Part shown: positions 1 through 10,422 of the stretch, piece by piece
How positions within the stretch are numbered: the first letter of the stretch is position 1
Layout: each line of letters starts with the position of its first letter
Assembly: GCF_002075345.1 (NCBI RefSeq)
Contig: NZ_NAEW01000004.1
Coordinates: forward strand, 415,430 to 479,429
Direction of reading: 5' to 3'
Source: Citrobacter braakii
Lineage (GTDB): Bacteria > Pseudomonadota > Gammaproteobacteria > Enterobacterales > Enterobacteriaceae
DNA length: 64,000 bases
Position numbers and translations under genes: made by a program
The notes under the pieces: model-generated
Databases searched by the model: none
Told to the model about the DNA's origin: nothing
The model's input: only the letters and a program-made list of their open reading frames with translations

Positions 1-14
1 CCACATGAATGCCA

Positions 15-30
15 GTGTAACCGATTACAC
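15..30. promoter_or_regulatory. GalR/GalS operator upstream of galP
   Basis: The 16-base perfect palindrome GTGTAACCGATTACAC matches the established GalR/GalS operator consensus GTGTAANCGNTTACAC. It lies about 85 bases before the galP start, where the external galP operator is expected. GalR bound here would repress the galactose permease in the absence of galactose. Confidence 0.9.
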
Positions 31-33
31 TAA

Positions 34-49
34 TGTGATGTGATTCGCA
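34..49. promoter_or_regulatory. Probable CRP-cAMP site for galP
   Basis: TGTGA, six bases, then TCGCA differs by one base from the consensus TGTGA-N6-TCACA. It lies directly downstream of the GalR operator and upstream of galP, so catabolite activation is likely. The assignment rests on the motif and its position. Confidence 0.7.
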
Positions 50-113
50 TTTTTTTACCCCGTACTCACCTACCCTTAACATCAACAAAACTAGCTACCC
101 AACGGAGGGCATC

Positions 114-1508
114 ATGCCTGACAATAAAAAAACGGGGCATTCCAACAAAGCCATGACATTTTTTGTCTGCTTCCTGGCAGCCCTGGCTGGATTACTTTTT
201 GGCCTGGATATCGGTGTTATTGCCGGTGCTTTACCATTCATCACCGACGAGTTCCAAATTACCCCACACACTCAGGAATGGGTGGTGAGTTCCATGATGT
301 TTGGTGCGGCAGTGGGCGCCGTCGGCAGCGGTTGGCTCTCCTTCAAGCTGGGGCGTAAAAAAAGCCTGATGATCGGCGCAATCCTGTTTGTTGCCGGTTC
401 GCTGTTCTCCGCCGCAGCGCCAAACGTTGAAGTGCTGCTGGTTTCGCGCGTGCTGCTCGGCCTGGCAGTCGGCGTTGCGTCTTATACCGCACCGTTGTAC
501 TTGTCCGAAATCGCCCCGGAAAAAATTCGCGGCAGCATGATTTCTATGTATCAGTTAATGATCACCATCGGTATTTTAGGTGCGTATCTTTCCGATACGG
601 CATTTAGCTACAGCGGCGCATGGCGCTGGATGCTGGGCGTGATCATCATCCCTGCCCTGTTACTGCTGGTTGGCGTCATCTTCCTGCCGGACAGCCCGCG
701 TTGGTTTGCGGCTAAACGTCGTTTTGTCGATGCCGAACGCGTTCTGTTGCGTCTGCGTGACACCAGCGCTGAAGCCAAACGCGAGCTGGATGAAATTCGT
801 GAAAGCCTGCAAGTGAAGCAGAGCGGCTGGGCGCTGTTTAAAGAAAACAGCAACTTCCGCCGCGCGGTATTCCTTGGCGTTCTGTTACAGGTGATGCAGC
901 AGTTCACCGGGATGAACGTCATTATGTATTACGCGCCAAAAATCTTTGAGCTGGCGGGTTACACCAACACCACCGAACAGATGTGGGGGACCGTTATTGT
1001 CGGTCTGACCAACGTGCTGGCAACCTTTATCGCCATTGGCCTGGTTGACCGCTGGGGCCGAAAACCTACGCTAATCCTCGGCTTTATCGTCATGGCCGTC
1101 GGTATGGGCGTGCTGGGTACAATGATGCACGTGGGTATTCACTCGCCAGCCGCACAATACTTCGCTGTCCTGATGCTGCTAATGTTTATCGTTGGCTTTG
1201 CGATGAGCGCCGGTCCGCTGATTTGGGTACTGTGCTCTGAAATCCAGCCGCTGAAAGGTCGCGATTTCGGCATCACCTGCTCTACCGCAACTAACTGGAT
1301 TGCCAACATGATTGTCGGCGCAACCTTCCTGACGATGCTGAACTCGCTGGGCAGCGCCAACACCTTCTGGGTCTACGGTGGCCTGAACGTACTGTTCATC
1401 TTCCTGACCCTGTGGCTGATCCCTGAAACTAAAAACGTCTCTCTGGAACACATTGAACGTAACCTGATGAAAGGTCGTAAACTGCGCGAAATTGGCGCAC
1501 ACGACTAA
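114..1508 (+). CDS. galP: Galactose:H+ symporter GalP
   Basis: This 464-residue protein has the same length as E. coli GalP and is nearly identical along its whole length. It is a 12-helix inner-membrane sugar porter of the major facilitator superfamily that brings in D-galactose (and glucose) with a proton. Family signatures are visible: the GRKKS loop after helix 2, the PESPR-like PDSPR motif after helix 6, the QQFTGMN sugar-binding stretch of helix 7, and PETK near the C-terminus. The start follows a good ribosome site (GGAG). The GalR operator and CRP site upstream explain its control by galactose and cAMP. A terminator hairpin follows, so the gene appears monocistronic. Confidence 0.98.
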   Translation: MPDNKKTGHSNKAMTFFVCFLAALAGLLFGLDIGVIAGALPFITDEFQITPHTQEWVVSSMMFGAAVGAVGSGWLSFKLGRKKSLMIGAILFVAGSLFSAAAPNVEVLLVSRVLLGLAVGVASYTAPLYLSEIAPEKIRGSMISMYQLMITIGILGAYLSDTAFSYSGAWRWMLGVIIIPALLLLVGVIFLPDSPRWFAAKRRFVDAERVLLRLRDTSAEAKRELDEIRESLQVKQSGWALFKENSNFRRAVFLGVLLQVMQQFTGMNVIMYYAPKIFELAGYTNTTEQMWGTVIVGLTNVLATFIAIGLVDRWGRKPTLILGFIVMAVGMGVLGTMMHVGIHSPAAQYFAVLMLLMFIVGFAMSAGPLIWVLCSEIQPLKGRDFGITCSTATNWIANMIVGATFLTMLNSLGSANTFWVYGGLNVLFIFLTLWLIPETKNVSLEHIERNLMKGRKLREIGAHD

Positions 1509-1516
1509 TCTCGTTA

Positions 1517-1550
1517 GGCTTCCTCCCCCGTGGGAGGGAGCCTTCCTCTT
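1517..1550 (+). terminator. Rho-independent terminator of galP
   Basis: An 11-base stem (GGCTTCCTCCC with GGGAGGGAGCC, one G-U pair) is followed by the pyrimidine run TTCCTCTT. It lies just after the galP stop codon. The T-tract is interrupted, so termination strength is uncertain. Confidence 0.6.
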
Positions 1551-1585
1551 GCAGTCCCTTCCCTGTCGCACTATCCTCTGGCGTT

Positions 1586-2083
1586 ATGAAAACCTCCCGT
1601 CTCCCGATCGCCATCCAGCAAGCCGTTATGCGCAGCCTGCGGGAAAAACTCGCTCAGGCCAATCTCAAGCTCGAACGCCAATACCCGGAACCAAAGCTGG
1701 TTTACCAACAGCGCGGAACCGCCGCGGGTACCGCGTGGCTACAAACCTACGAAATTCGTCTTAATCCAGTTTTGCTGATGGAGAATGTTGACGCGTTCGT
1801 TAACGAAGTGGTGCCCCATGAACTGGCGCATCTACTGGTGTGGAAACACTTTGGCCGCGTACCGCCGCACGGGAAAGAGTGGAAATGGATGATGGAGAGC
1901 GTGCTGGGCGTACCGGCCCGGCGCACGCATCAGTTTGAGCTGCAATCCGTGCAGCGTAAGACCTTTACATACCGCTGTAAGTGTCAGGAACACCAACTGA
2001 CCGTCCGCCGCCATAACCGCGTTGTACGCGGCGAAGCCACCTACCGCTGCGTCCACTGCGGTGAACCGTTGGTTGCAGAATAA
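1586..2083 (+). CDS. sprT: SprT family zinc metalloprotease-like protein
   Basis: A 165-residue SprT homologue of the usual enterobacterial length. The zinc-binding HELAH motif is at about residues 78-82, followed by a conserved basic segment. Four cysteines in two pairs (CKC and CVHC) near the C-terminus form the expected zinc ribbon. SprT relates to the eukaryotic Spartan DNA-protein crosslink proteases; its role in E. coli is poorly defined, so activity is inferred from the family. It sits between galP and endA, as in E. coli. Confidence 0.95.
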   Translation: MKTSRLPIAIQQAVMRSLREKLAQANLKLERQYPEPKLVYQQRGTAAGTAWLQTYEIRLNPVLLMENVDAFVNEVVPHELAHLLVWKHFGRVPPHGKEWKWMMESVLGVPARRTHQFELQSVQRKTFTYRCKCQEHQLTVRRHNRVVRGEATYRCVHCGEPLVAE

Positions 2084-2177
2084 TCTTCAGAATTATCAGG
2101 AACTTTTCTGATCTAACTGATTGCATACAGGAATGACTTTCGCTACGTTGCGGGCTCGTTTTGACACGGAGTTCGTG

Positions 2178-2885
2178 ATGTACCGTAATCTTTCTTTTGC
2201 TGCGGCCCTGTTAGCCGCTGCGTTTTCAGGCTCGGTTTTAGCCGAAGGCATCAACAGTTTTTCTCAGGCAAAAGCAGCGGGCGTTAAAGTTAACGCCGAT
2301 GCGCCAGGCGATTTCTATTGCGGATGTAAAATTAACTGGCAAGGAAAAAAAGGGGTCGTTGACCTCGAATCCTGCGGCTATAAAGTGCGAAAAAATGAAA
2401 ACCGCGCCAGTCGAATTGAATGGGAACACGTGGTCCCCGCCTGGCAATTTGGTCATCAGCGCCAGTGCTGGCAGGACGGAGGGCGTAAAAACTGCGCTAA
2501 AGATCCGGTCTATCGCAAAATGGAAAGCGATATGCATAACCTGCAGCCCGCGGTGGGGGAGGTCAATGGCGATCGCGCAAACTTTATGTACAGCCAGTGG
2601 AACGGTGGTGAAGGCCAATATGGACAATGCACCATGAAGGTTGACTTCAAAGAGAAAGTTGCCGAGCCGCCAGCCCGCGCCCGTGGCGCCATCGCGCGTA
2701 CCTATTTTTACATGCGCGACCAATACAACCTGACGCTCTCCCGCCAGCAAACTCAGCTTTTTAATGCCTGGAATAAGCAGTATCCGGTCACCGATTGGGA
2801 GTGTGAGCGCGACGAACGCATTGCGAAGGTACAGGGGAACCATAACCCCTATGTGCAACGCGCTTGCCAGGCGCAAAAGAGCTAA
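2178..2885 (+). CDS. endA: Periplasmic endonuclease I
   Basis: Endonuclease I cuts double-stranded DNA in the periplasm. The chosen start gives 235 residues, the E. coli length, with a good ribosome site (ACGGAG) and a typical Sec signal peptide ending in VLA-EG at about residue 22. The upstream in-frame Met at 2121 would put the signal peptide inside the protein and is rejected. The catalytic region [17 protein letters not shown] and the DMHNLQP segment of the endonuclease I family are intact, as are the cysteines for disulfide formation in the periplasm. Confidence 0.97.
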   Translation: MYRNLSFAAALLAAAFSGSVLAEGINSFSQAKAAGVKVNADAPGDFYCGCKINWQGKKGVVDLESCGYKVRKNENRASRIEWEHVVPAWQFGHQRQCWQDGGRKNCAKDPVYRKMESDMHNLQPAVGEVNGDRANFMYSQWNGGEGQYGQCTMKVDFKEKVAEPPARARGAIARTYFYMRDQYNLTLSRQQTQLFNAWNKQYPVTDWECERDERIAKVQGNHNPYVQRACQAQKS

Positions 2886-2960
2886 CCTACACTAGCAGCA
2901 ATATTTTTTAACCATGCCCTGGCCTTTTGCAGCCCAGGGCCATGACGCGGATGTTTAACT

Positions 2961-3692
2961 ATGCGCATTCCTCGCATTTATCACCCTGAGCCACTCACTT
3001 CCGGCAGCCAAATTTCACTGTGTGAAGATGCAGCCAACCATATCGGCCGCGTACTGCGTATGGGGCCAGGCCAGGCGCTACAGCTGTTTGATGGCAGCAA
3101 TCAGGTATTCTACGCCGAAATCACCCACGCCAGTAAGAAAAGCGTGGACGTGAAGGTGCTTAACGCTGAACTCGACGATCGAGAATCGCCGCTGCACATC
3201 CACCTGGGCCAGGTGATGTCGCGGGGTGAAAAAATGGAATTTACTATCCAAAAATCGATTGAACTGGGTGTAAGCCTCATTACGCCACTTTTTTCTGAGC
3301 GCTGCGGCGTTAAACTGGACAGCGAACGCCTGAACAAGAAGCTCCAGCAGTGGCAGAAAATCGCCATTGCCGCCTGCGAACAGTGCGGTCGTAATCGGGT
3401 GCCTGAAATTCGCCCGGCGATGGATCTGGAAGCGTGGTGCGCCGAACAGGATGAAGGTCTGAAACTGAACCTGCATCCCCGCGCCAGCGCCAGCATCAAT
3501 ACGCTGCCGCTCCCGGTGGAACGCATCCGCTTGCTGATTGGCCCCGAAGGTGGGCTGTCGGCAGATGAAATTGCCATGACCGCACGGTATCAGTTTACTG
3601 ATATTCTGTTAGGACCTCGCGTTCTGCGTACTGAGACAACTGCGCTCACCGCCATCACCGCGCTACAGGTGCGTTTTGGCGATCTGGGCTAA
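2961..3692 (+). CDS. rsmE: 16S rRNA m3U1498 methyltransferase RsmE
   Basis: This 243-residue SPOUT-class methyltransferase transfers a methyl group from S-adenosylmethionine to N3 of U1498 in 16S rRNA. The N-terminal PUA-like domain begins with the typical MRIPRIYH. The C-terminal knotted SAM-binding region contains [13 protein letters not shown] and [13 protein letters not shown], the family's hallmark motifs. Length equals that of the E. coli enzyme. It lies 12 bases before gshB and is probably cotranscribed with it. Confidence 0.97.
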   Translation: MRIPRIYHPEPLTSGSQISLCEDAANHIGRVLRMGPGQALQLFDGSNQVFYAEITHASKKSVDVKVLNAELDDRESPLHIHLGQVMSRGEKMEFTIQKSIELGVSLITPLFSERCGVKLDSERLNKKLQQWQKIAIAACEQCGRNRVPEIRPAMDLEAWCAEQDEGLKLNLHPRASASINTLPLPVERIRLLIGPEGGLSADEIAMTARYQFTDILLGPRVLRTETTALTAITALQVRFGDLG

Positions 3693-3704
3693 CGGAGAAG
3701 AACA

Positions 3705-4652
3705 ATGATCAAGCTCGGCATCGTGATGGATCCCATCGCAAGCATCAACATCAAGAAAGATTCCAGCTTCGCTATGCTGCTGGAAGCGCAACGTCGCGGT
3801 TACGAAATTCATTATATGGAAATGGCCGATCTCTATCTGATCAACGGTGAAGCCCGCGCCCGTACGCGTACCCTGAGCGTAGAGCAGAACTACGACAAAT
3901 GGTATGAGTTCAAAAGCGAGCAGGATCTCCCGCTGGCAGATCTGGACGTCATTCTGATGCGTAAGGATCCGCCGTTTGATACCGAGTTCATCTACGCAAC
4001 CTATATTCTGGAACGTGCAGAGGAGAAAGGGACGCTAATCGTTAACAAACCGCAGAGCCTGCGCGATTGTAACGAGAAGCTGTTCACCGCATGGTTTGCC
4101 GACCTGACGCCGGAAACGCTGGTCACGCGTAACAAAGCGCAGCTGAAAGCCTTCTGGCAAAAACACAGCGACATCATTCTCAAACCGCTGGACGGCATGG
4201 GCGGCGCATCTATTTTCCGCGTCAAGGAAGGCGATCCGAACCTTGGCGTTATTGCCGAAACACTGACCGAGCACGGTACCCGTTATTGCATGGCGCAGAA
4301 CTATCTGCCGGCAATTAAAGACGGCGATAAACGCGTGCTGGTGGTCGATGGCGAACCCGTTCCGTACTGCCTGGCGCGTATTCCACAAGGCGGCGAAACC
4401 CGTGGCAACCTGGCAGCCGGCGGTCGTGGCGAGCCGCGTCCATTAACCGACAGCGACTGGGAAATTGCACGTCGCATTGGGCCAACGCTGAAAGCAAAAG
4501 GTTTGATTTTTGTCGGTCTGGATATTATTGGCGACCGTCTGACGGAAATTAACGTCACCAGCCCAACCTGTATTCGTGAAATTGAAGCGGAGTTCCCGGT
4601 TTCGATTACCGGTATGCTGATGGACGCCATCGAGGCACGTTTGCAGAAATAA
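3705..4652 (+). CDS. gshB: Glutathione synthetase
   Basis: GshB carries out the second step of glutathione synthesis, joining glycine to gamma-glutamylcysteine with ATP. The 315-residue protein is of standard length and shows the ATP-grasp features: the KPLDGMGG phosphate-binding loop at about residues 160-167 and the C-terminal EINVTSPTC segment that ligates metal and substrate. The start has an AGGAG-like site (CGGAGAAGAAC). It follows rsmE closely; a BIME repeat follows it. Confidence 0.98.
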   Translation: MIKLGIVMDPIASINIKKDSSFAMLLEAQRRGYEIHYMEMADLYLINGEARARTRTLSVEQNYDKWYEFKSEQDLPLADLDVILMRKDPPFDTEFIYATYILERAEEKGTLIVNKPQSLRDCNEKLFTAWFADLTPETLVTRNKAQLKAFWQKHSDIILKPLDGMGGASIFRVKEGDPNLGVIAETLTEHGTRYCMAQNYLPAIKDGDKRVLVVDGEPVPYCLARIPQGGETRGNLAAGGRGEPRPLTDSDWEIARRIGPTLKAKGLIFVGLDIIGDRLTEINVTSPTCIREIEAEFPVSITGMLMDAIEARLQK

Positions 4653-4658
4653 ATAAGT

Positions 4659-4740
4659 TGCCGGATGGCGATGCCTTCGCGTCTTATCCGGCCTACATTC
4701 GCACCCCGTAGGCTGGATAAGGCAAAGCCGCCATCCGGCA
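4659..4740. repeat. BIME: two inverted REP units
   Basis: Two oppositely oriented REP sequences lie between gshB and yqgE. The first contains TGCCGGATGGCG...CTTATCCGGCCTAC and the second GTAGGCTGGATAAGG...CGCCATCCGGCA. Such palindromic units are typical of Escherichia, Salmonella and Citrobacter intergenic regions, where they can stabilise upstream mRNA or bind gyrase and IHF. Confidence 0.9.
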
Positions 4741-4828
4741 AAGCTATCTTCAGAGGGTGACATCTTCGCGCTTTGCCCACATACTGGGCTCTGTTGCTTT
4801 TTTGAACCAGGAAACAGAACCTCTGACA

Positions 4829-5392
4829 ATGAATTTACAGCATCACTTTCTAATTGCCATGCCTGCTCTCCAGGATCCGATTTTCCGCCGTTCCGTGGTG
4901 TATATCTGTGAACACAATGAGAACGGAGCAATGGGGATTATCGTCAATAAGCCTCTGGAAAACTTACAAATTGAAGGGATTCTGGAAAAGCTGAAGATTA
5001 CTCCAGAAGCACGCGATCCTGCCATTCGTCTGGACAAACCGGTGATGCTCGGCGGCCCGCTGGCGGAAGACCGTGGATTTATTCTACACACCCCGCCGTC
5101 ACGCTTTGCCTCCAGTATTCGCATTTCAGATAACACTATCATCACCACCTCCCGCGATGTACTTGAAACCCTGGGTACACAGGAGCAACCATCTGAAGTG
5201 CTGGTTGCGCTGGGCTATTCATCATGGGAAAAAGGTCAACTGGAACAAGAGCTACTGGATAACGCCTGGCTCACTGCTCCCGCAGACCTCAACATCTTAT
5301 TTAAAACGCCGATTGCCGACCGCTGGCGCGATGCGGCGAAGCTTATCGGGATTGATATTCAGACCATGCCTGGCGTGGCGGGACACGCCTGA
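4829..5392 (+). CDS. yqgE: UPF0301 (DUF179) protein YqgE
   Basis: A 187-residue protein with the same length and sequence pattern as E. coli YqgE. The start is the Met beginning MNLQHHF; the longer reading from 4757 has no family support. Conserved family segments include MPALQDPIF near the N-terminus, [11 protein letters not shown], and [13 protein letters not shown]. Its biochemical role is not established. It overlaps ruvX by one base and is probably translated with it. Confidence 0.95.
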   Translation: MNLQHHFLIAMPALQDPIFRRSVVYICEHNENGAMGIIVNKPLENLQIEGILEKLKITPEARDPAIRLDKPVMLGGPLAEDRGFILHTPPSRFASSIRISDNTIITTSRDVLETLGTQEQPSEVLVALGYSSWEKGQLEQELLDNAWLTAPADLNILFKTPIADRWRDAAKLIGIDIQTMPGVAGHA

Positions 5393-5808
5393 TGAGCGGA
5401 ACATTACTCTCTTTTGATTTTGGTACGAAAAGTATCGGCGTCGCGGTTGGTCAACGCATTACCGGTACGGCGAGACCCTTGCCCGCCATCAAAGCACAGG
5501 ACGGCACGCCAGACTGGAGTTTGATTGAACGCCTGCTAAAAGAGTGGCAGCCGGACGAAATCATTGTCGGCCTGCCGCTCAACATGGATGGCACTGAACA
5601 ACCCCTTACTGCGCGCGCACGCAAATTCGCTAACCGCATTCACGGTCGCTTTGGCGTAACCGTAACGCTGCACGATGAACGTTTGAGCACCGTCGAAGCC
5701 CGCTCAGGCCTGTTTGAGCAAGGCGGATACCGGGCGTTGAATAAAGGCAAAGTAGATTCCGCTTCTGCCGTTATTATCCTTGAAAGCTATTTCGAGCAGG
5801 GCTACTAA
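5392..5808 (+). CDS. ruvX: Holliday-junction resolvase-like RNase RuvX (YqgF)
   Basis: A 138-residue RNase H-fold protein of the RuvX/YqgF family. It is implicated in processing the 5' end of pre-16S rRNA and resembles Holliday junction resolvases. The first acidic site is in [13 protein letters not shown] (residues 8-20), with a conserved VGLPLNMDG and an [10 protein letters not shown] segment that supply the other catalytic residues. The start codon overlaps the yqgE stop (TGATG), which indicates translational coupling. Confidence 0.96.
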   Translation: MSGTLLSFDFGTKSIGVAVGQRITGTARPLPAIKAQDGTPDWSLIERLLKEWQPDEIIVGLPLNMDGTEQPLTARARKFANRIHGRFGVTVTLHDERLSTVEARSGLFEQGGYRALNKGKVDSASAVIILESYFEQGY

Positions 5809-6785
5809 AGTCGCCCCTGCGCCTGGCGCTGCTGCTGACTTTGTGCAAACGTCTGCATACCTGTCTGCTGCCCGGTTTGAATCACACCGGGTAGCTGATG
5901 CGTTTTCCCTTCGCGGATCAAATTGCCCACGGCGGGCGTGTTGACGAGCAGTTCGAATAGCGCCACGCGTCCTCCCTGCTTATCTTCCTCCAACTTTTGC
6001 GAAAGTACCGCCCGCAGGCTGTCTGCCAGCTGGTTACGCACCGGATCTTTCACCTGAGCGGGAAAGGTGTCCACCAGCCGCGCGATGGCCTGCGCCGCCC
6101 CTCGCGTATGTAAGGTTGCCAACACCAGATGCCCGGTCTCCGCTGCCGTTAAGGCCAAACGAATAGTTTCCACGTCGCGCAGCTCGCCCAGCAAAATGAC
6201 GTCGGGATCTTCGCGTAACGCGCCGCGCAAACCGGCAGCAAAAGAAGCGCAGTGTACGCCCACCTCCCGCTGTTGAATAAGACAACGCTGGCTGGTGTAG
6301 CGATATTCAATCGGATCTTCCAGCGTTAGAATATGCCCCGCAATATGTTGATTAAGGTACTCCACCATCGCCGCCAGGGTGGTTGATTTACCGCTGCCGG
6401 TGGCTCCAGTGACCAGAACTAATCCATTTTCACCGTGCAGCAGTTCAGGTATGGCCTCCGGGGTCTGAAGATCGTCTAAACGAGGACATTCAAGCGGTAG
6501 CAATCTTAGCGCCAGCGAGGTTCCCTGTTGATGAGCAAATGCGCTGGCGCGTAGACGCCGGGAGTCCGCCAGCGTAAGGGCAAAATCAATCTGCCCCTGT
6601 TCCCGCCACTGTACCTGTTGTTGCTCACTGAGCCAGCACATCAGCAGATTCTCCACGTCAGGGGGAGTAAATGGTGCTATTTCGACTTTTCCACCTATGC
6701 GCCAGCGCGCAGGCCATGCATTGCACAGGTGTAGATCCGACACGTTATGCTTTACACTAAGGGCCACTATTTCTTCCATATTCAT
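5805..6785 (-). CDS. yggR: PilT-like twitching motility ATPase homologue YggR
   Basis: A 326-residue secretion/retraction ATPase of the GspE/PilT superfamily. The Walker A motif GATGSGKST, the [11 protein letters not shown]sp-box, the Walker B-like LLGELRD and the HLVLATLHT His-box are all intact. The start at MNMEEIV gives the E. coli YggR length; an upstream extension would run into yggS. No pilus genes are nearby, so its partner and role are unknown, as in E. coli. It converges on ruvX with a 4-base overlap and diverges from yggS across 17 bases. Confidence 0.92.
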   Translation of the reverse strand: MNMEEIVALSVKHNVSDLHLCNAWPARWRIGGKVEIAPFTPPDVENLLMCWLSEQQQVQWREQGQIDFALTLADSRRLRASAFAHQQGTSLALRLLPLECPRLDDLQTPEAIPELLHGENGLVLVTGATGSGKSTTLAAMVEYLNQHIAGHILTLEDPIEYRYTSQRCLIQQREVGVHCASFAAGLRGALREDPDVILLGELRDVETIRLALTAAETGHLVLATLHTRGAAQAIARLVDTFPAQVKDPVRNQLADSLRAVLSQKLEEDKQGGRVALFELLVNTPAVGNLIREGKTHQLPGVIQTGQQTGMQTFAQSQQQRQAQGRL

Positions 6786-6802
6786 ATGAACATCCTCGGA
6801 AA

Positions 6803-7507
6803 ATGAACGATATCGCGCATAACCTGGCACATGTCCGGGACAAAATCTCAGCCGCCGCGACGCGTTGCGGGCGGTCTTCAGAAGAAGTTATGTTGCTTGC
6901 AGTCAGCAAAACCAAACCTGCGAGCGCCATCGAAGAAGCCATGACCGCAGGGCAGCGTGCCTTCGGTGAAAACTATGTCCAGGAAGGGGTGGATAAGATC
7001 CGCTACTTTCAGGAAAAAGGCGTTAACGATCTGCAGTGGCACTTTATCGGTCCGCTGCAGTCGAACAAAAGTCGTCTGGTCGCTGAACATTTTGACTGGT
7101 GCCATACGATTGATCGTCTGCGTATCGCTGCCCGTCTGAGCGAACAGCGCCCGGCGGAACTGCCGCCGCTCAATGTGTTGATTCAGATTAATATCAGCGA
7201 TGAGAACAGTAAGTCAGGTATTCCGCTTGCAGAGCTTGACGCACTGGCCGCTGAGGTCGCCGCGCTGCCACGCATTACCCTGCGTGGTCTGATGGCGATT
7301 CCGGCGCCAGAGTCAGATTATGTAAGGCAGTTTGAAGTTGCACAGCAAATGGCGGTAGCATTTGCCGGGTTGAAAACACGTTACCCAAGTATCGACACGC
7401 TCTCACTGGGGATGTCTGATGATATGGATGCCGCCATTGCGGCGGGTAGCACGATGGTGCGCATCGGCACTGCCATTTTTGGTGCTCGTGATTACACTAA
7501 AAAATAA
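6803..7507 (+). CDS. yggS: PLP homeostasis protein YggS
   Basis: A 234-residue YggS/PROSC family protein that binds pyridoxal phosphate and maintains vitamin B6 and amino-acid balance. It has the fold-type III barrel but no known enzymatic activity. The PLP lysine lies in LAVSKTKPA at about residue 36, and the family signatures FGENYVQE, WHFIGPLQSNK and SLGMSDDM are present. It heads the series yggS-yggT-yggU-rdgB-hemW. Confidence 0.96.
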   Translation: MNDIAHNLAHVRDKISAAATRCGRSSEEVMLLAVSKTKPASAIEEAMTAGQRAFGENYVQEGVDKIRYFQEKGVNDLQWHFIGPLQSNKSRLVAEHFDWCHTIDRLRIAARLSEQRPAELPPLNVLIQINISDENSKSGIPLAELDALAAEVAALPRITLRGLMAIPAPESDYVRQFEVAQQMAVAFAGLKTRYPSIDTLSLGMSDDMDAAIAAGSTMVRIGTAIFGARDYTKK

Positions 7508-7525
7508 GGAAAACTAAGGAACACC

Positions 7526-8092
7526 ATGAATACGTTGACCTTCCTGCTCTCAACGGTAATTGAGCTGTATACCATGGCGCTGCTGCTGCGCGTGTGGATG
7601 CAATGGTCTCGCTGCGATTTCTACAACCCGTTCTCGCAGTTTATTGTGAAAATCACTCAGCCCATTATTGGGCCGTTACGCCGTATCATTCCCCCGATGG
7701 GGCCAATTGACAGCGCATCGGCGTTAGTTGCGCTCGTTCTGAGCTTTATCAAGGCCATCGTGCTGTTTAAGGTGGTTACGTTCCAGCCGATCATCTGGAT
7801 CGCCGCCGTGCTGATTGTCCTGAAGACTATCGGACTGCTGATTTTCTGGGTTCTGCTGGTGATGGCGATTATGAGCTGGGTCAGCCAGGGCCGCAGCCCT
7901 GTGGAGTACGTGCTGATTCAACTGGCGGATCCGCTGCTGCGTCCTATTCGTCGCTTACTTCCAGGCATGGGCGGGATCGATTTCTCGCCAATGATCCTGG
8001 TTCTGCTGCTGTATGTCATTAATATGGGCATCGCAGAAGTATTACAGGCGACAGGTAACATGCTGCTGCCGGGGCTGTGGATGGCGCTATGA
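7526..8092 (+). CDS. yggT: YggT family inner-membrane protein
   Basis: A 188-residue membrane protein with two YggT repeats. Each repeat pairs hydrophobic segments with a conserved DP/NP motif ([20 protein letters not shown] near residue 35; [23 protein letters not shown] in the second half). Implicated in osmotic or potassium stress in E. coli, with the mechanism unknown. Its stop overlaps the yggU start by four bases. Confidence 0.93.
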   Translation: MNTLTFLLSTVIELYTMALLLRVWMQWSRCDFYNPFSQFIVKITQPIIGPLRRIIPPMGPIDSASALVALVLSFIKAIVLFKVVTFQPIIWIAAVLIVLKTIGLLIFWVLLVMAIMSWVSQGRSPVEYVLIQLADPLLRPIRRLLPGMGGIDFSPMILVLLLYVINMGIAEVLQATGNMLLPGLWMAL

Positions 8093-8379
8093 GTGCCGTT
8101 ACACCCTGCGATGACGGTCTGGTTTTACGGCTCTACATTCAGCCTAAAGCCAGCCGTGACAGTATTGTAGGTTTACATGGCGACGAGCTAAAAGTCGCCA
8201 TTACCGCCCCACCGGTTGATGGGCAAGCCAATAGCCATCTGGTGAAGTTTCTCGGCAAACAGTTCCGCGTGGCAAAAAGCCAGGTCGTCATTGAGAAGGG
8301 CGAGCTTGGTCGTCACAAACAGGTTAAAATCATTCATCCGCAACAGATCCCGCCCGAAATTGCGGCGCTAACTGATTAG
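8089..8379 (+). CDS. yggU: UPF0235 (DUF167) protein YggU
   Basis: A 96-residue DUF167 protein starting at the ATG that overlaps the yggT stop codon. The family core [19 protein letters not shown] and [16 protein letters not shown] is intact. The function is unknown. The position between yggT and rdgB is conserved in enterobacteria. Confidence 0.93.
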   Translation: MSAVTPCDDGLVLRLYIQPKASRDSIVGLHGDELKVAITAPPVDGQANSHLVKFLGKQFRVAKSQVVIEKGELGRHKQVKIIHPQQIPPEIAALTD

Positions 8380-8386
8380 GTATCCC

Positions 8387-8980
8387 ATGCAAAAAGTTGT
8401 CCTCGCGACCGGCAACGCCGGTAAAGTGCGTGAACTCGCCTCTCTTCTGAGTGATTTCGGTCTTGATGTTGTCGCTCAAACGGATCTGGGTGTTGATTCT
8501 GCAGAAGAGACCGGGCTGACGTTTATTGAGAACGCCATTCTGAAGGCACGTCATGCCGCGCAAATTACCGGTTTACCCGCCATTGCTGATGACTCCGGTC
8601 TGGCGGTAAATGCCCTTGGCGGCGCGCCGGGCATCTATTCAGCCCGCTATTCCGGCGAAGATGCAACCGATCAGCAGAACCTGGAAAAACTGCTCCACAC
8701 CCTGCAGGATGTTCCTGATGACAAGCGCCAGGCACAATTCCACTGCGTGCTGGTGTATATGCGCCATGCAGACGATCCAACACCTGTGGTTTGCCACGGA
8801 CGCTGGCCGGGCGTTATTGCCCGTGAACCTGCCGGAAACGGTGGTTTTGGCTACGACCCAATCTTCTTTGTGCCCTCTGAAGGGAAAACCGCCGCCGAAC
8901 TGACCCGCGAAGAAAAGAGTGCGATTTCTCACCGCGGACAAGCACTGAAGCTGCTGCTGGATGCCCTGCGTAATGGTTAA
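8387..8980 (+). CDS. rdgB: dITP/XTP pyrophosphatase RdgB
   Basis: A 197-residue Ham1/RdgB family nucleotide pyrophosphatase that removes dITP, dHAPTP and XTP from the nucleotide pool. Conserved motifs are the N-terminal [12 protein letters not shown], the ADDSGL acidic site at about residues 68-73, and [11 protein letters not shown]. Its length equals that of the E. coli enzyme. The end overlaps the hemW start by eight bases. Confidence 0.97.
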   Translation: MQKVVLATGNAGKVRELASLLSDFGLDVVAQTDLGVDSAEETGLTFIENAILKARHAAQITGLPAIADDSGLAVNALGGAPGIYSARYSGEDATDQQNLEKLLHTLQDVPDDKRQAQFHCVLVYMRHADDPTPVVCHGRWPGVIAREPAGNGGFGYDPIFFVPSEGKTAAELTREEKSAISHRGQALKLLLDALRNG

Positions 8981-10109
8981 GCTTCCGCCGTTAAGTCTTT
9001 ACATACACATCCCGTGGTGCGTGCAGAAATGCCCGTACTGCGACTTCAACTCGCATGCGCTTAAAGGCGAAGTCCCTCATGACGACTATGTGCAGCATCT
9101 GCTGAGCGATCTGGATTCTGAGGTGGCCCATGCCCAGGGCCGCGAGGTAAAGACGATTTTTATCGGTGGTGGTACGCCGAGCCTGCTTTCTGGCCCGGCA
9201 ATGCAAACGCTGCTCGACGGCGTGCGCGCACGGCTGAATCTCGCCGCAGATGCAGAAATCACGATGGAGGCGAATCCCGGTACGGTGGAAGCCGATCGCT
9301 TTGTGGACTATCAACGTGCTGGCGTAAACCGTATCTCCATTGGTGTACAGAGCTTTAGCTCCGCCAAACTCGAACGTCTGGGACGTATTCACGGACCGGA
9401 AGAAGCCAAACGTGCAGCGCACTTGGCGAGCGGTCTGGGACTACGCAGCTTTAACCTCGACCTGATGCACGGTTTACCGGATCAGACGCTGGAAGAGGCG
9501 CTGAGCGATTTACAGCAGGCCATCGCGCTCAACCCGCCGCATCTTTCCTGGTATCAGTTGACCATCGAGCCGAATACGCTGTTCGGGTCCCGACCACCGG
9601 TATTACCGGACGACGACGCGCTGTGGGATATTTTTGAGCAAGGCCACCAGTTGCTGACCGCCGCGGGGTATCAGCAGTACGAAACCTCTGCCTACGCCAG
9701 ACCGGGTTATCAGTGTCAGCACAACCTAAATTACTGGCGTTTTGGCGACTACTTAGGCATTGGTTGCGGCGCGCACGGCAAAGTCACTTTCCCAGACGGT
9801 CGCATCCTGCGCACTACCAAAACGCGACATCCGCGCGGATACATGCAAGGACGTTATCTGGAAAGCCAGCGAGATGTCGCCGAGGCCGATAAGCCGTTTG
9901 AGTTCTTTATGAACCGTTTCCGGCTGCTGGAAGCCGCGCCTCGCGCGGAGTTCACGCAATATACCGGGCTTACCGAAGACGTTATTCGTCGACAGATCGA
10001 TGAGGCCATTGCCCAGGGCTATCTGAGTGAATGCGATGAATACTGGCAGATTACCCAACACGGTAAGCTATTTTTGAATTCTCTGCTGGAGCTGTTTCTG
10101 GCGGAGTAA
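8973..10109 (+). CDS. hemW: Radical-SAM heme chaperone HemW
   Basis: A 378-residue relative of coproporphyrinogen dehydrogenase that acts as a heme chaperone, not as HemN. The radical-SAM cluster motif CVQKCPYC lies near residue 16, followed by the GGGTPSLL glycine motif. The HemW C-terminal domain is complete. Starting at MVKLPP gives the E. coli length; the Met at 8961 is unlikely. It is the last gene of the yggS series and is followed by a terminator. Confidence 0.96.
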   Translation: MVKLPPLSLYIHIPWCVQKCPYCDFNSHALKGEVPHDDYVQHLLSDLDSEVAHAQGREVKTIFIGGGTPSLLSGPAMQTLLDGVRARLNLAADAEITMEANPGTVEADRFVDYQRAGVNRISIGVQSFSSAKLERLGRIHGPEEAKRAAHLASGLGLRSFNLDLMHGLPDQTLEEALSDLQQAIALNPPHLSWYQLTIEPNTLFGSRPPVLPDDDALWDIFEQGHQLLTAAGYQQYETSAYARPGYQCQHNLNYWRFGDYLGIGCGAHGKVTFPDGRILRTTKTRHPRGYMQGRYLESQRDVAEADKPFEFFMNRFRLLEAAPRAEFTQYTGLTEDVIRRQIDEAIAQGYLSECDEYWQITQHGKLFLNSLLELFLAE

Positions 10110-10115
10110 TCTCTG

Positions 10116-10138
10116 TGCGCCTGTCGGCGCATTTTCTT
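10116..10138 (+). terminator. Terminator after hemW
   Basis: A 6-base stem TGCGCC/GGCGCA with a TGTC loop is followed by TTTTCTT, seven bases after the hemW stop. Confidence 0.75.
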
Positions 10139-10156
10139 CTACAAATTCCTCTAAAT

Positions 10157-10183
10157 ATTGTACTCGGAAAAACCGAGTACAAT
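10157..10183. promoter_or_regulatory. Perfect 11-base inverted repeat before the TRAP operon (operator candidate)
   Basis: ATTGTACTCGG and CCGAGTACAAT are perfect inverted repeats around AAAAA. No T-tract follows, so it is unlikely to be a terminator. It lies just before a TTGACA hexamer (10196-10201) and about 240 bases upstream of dctP. A GntR- or LacI-type operator for the transporter operon is plausible, but no regulator gene is adjacent. The remainder of 10184-10422 is AT-rich leader with no gene I can support. Confidence 0.5.
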
Positions 10184-10422
10184 GCACGTCATTTATTGAC
10201 AATAACCATATTAATTATTTTATTCATTTTAAATAGCCTCTTCACCAACATAAATATATTGAACACAGCGCACAAAATAAGATCAAACTGCTGCCATGCA
10301 AAAGGTATGTGATCTATATAGTGGATAGATGTCTGACAACTATATTAATTTATCATACAGAAAAAGGTGAACCATCATCAGATGTCAACCAATTACTGTA
10401 CCTTAAAGCACGGAGCTTACTT

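Noticed and set aside
10115..10312. Open frame of 65 residues after hemW
   Set aside because: It runs through the hemW terminator and the palindrome, has no good ribosome site and no recognisable features.
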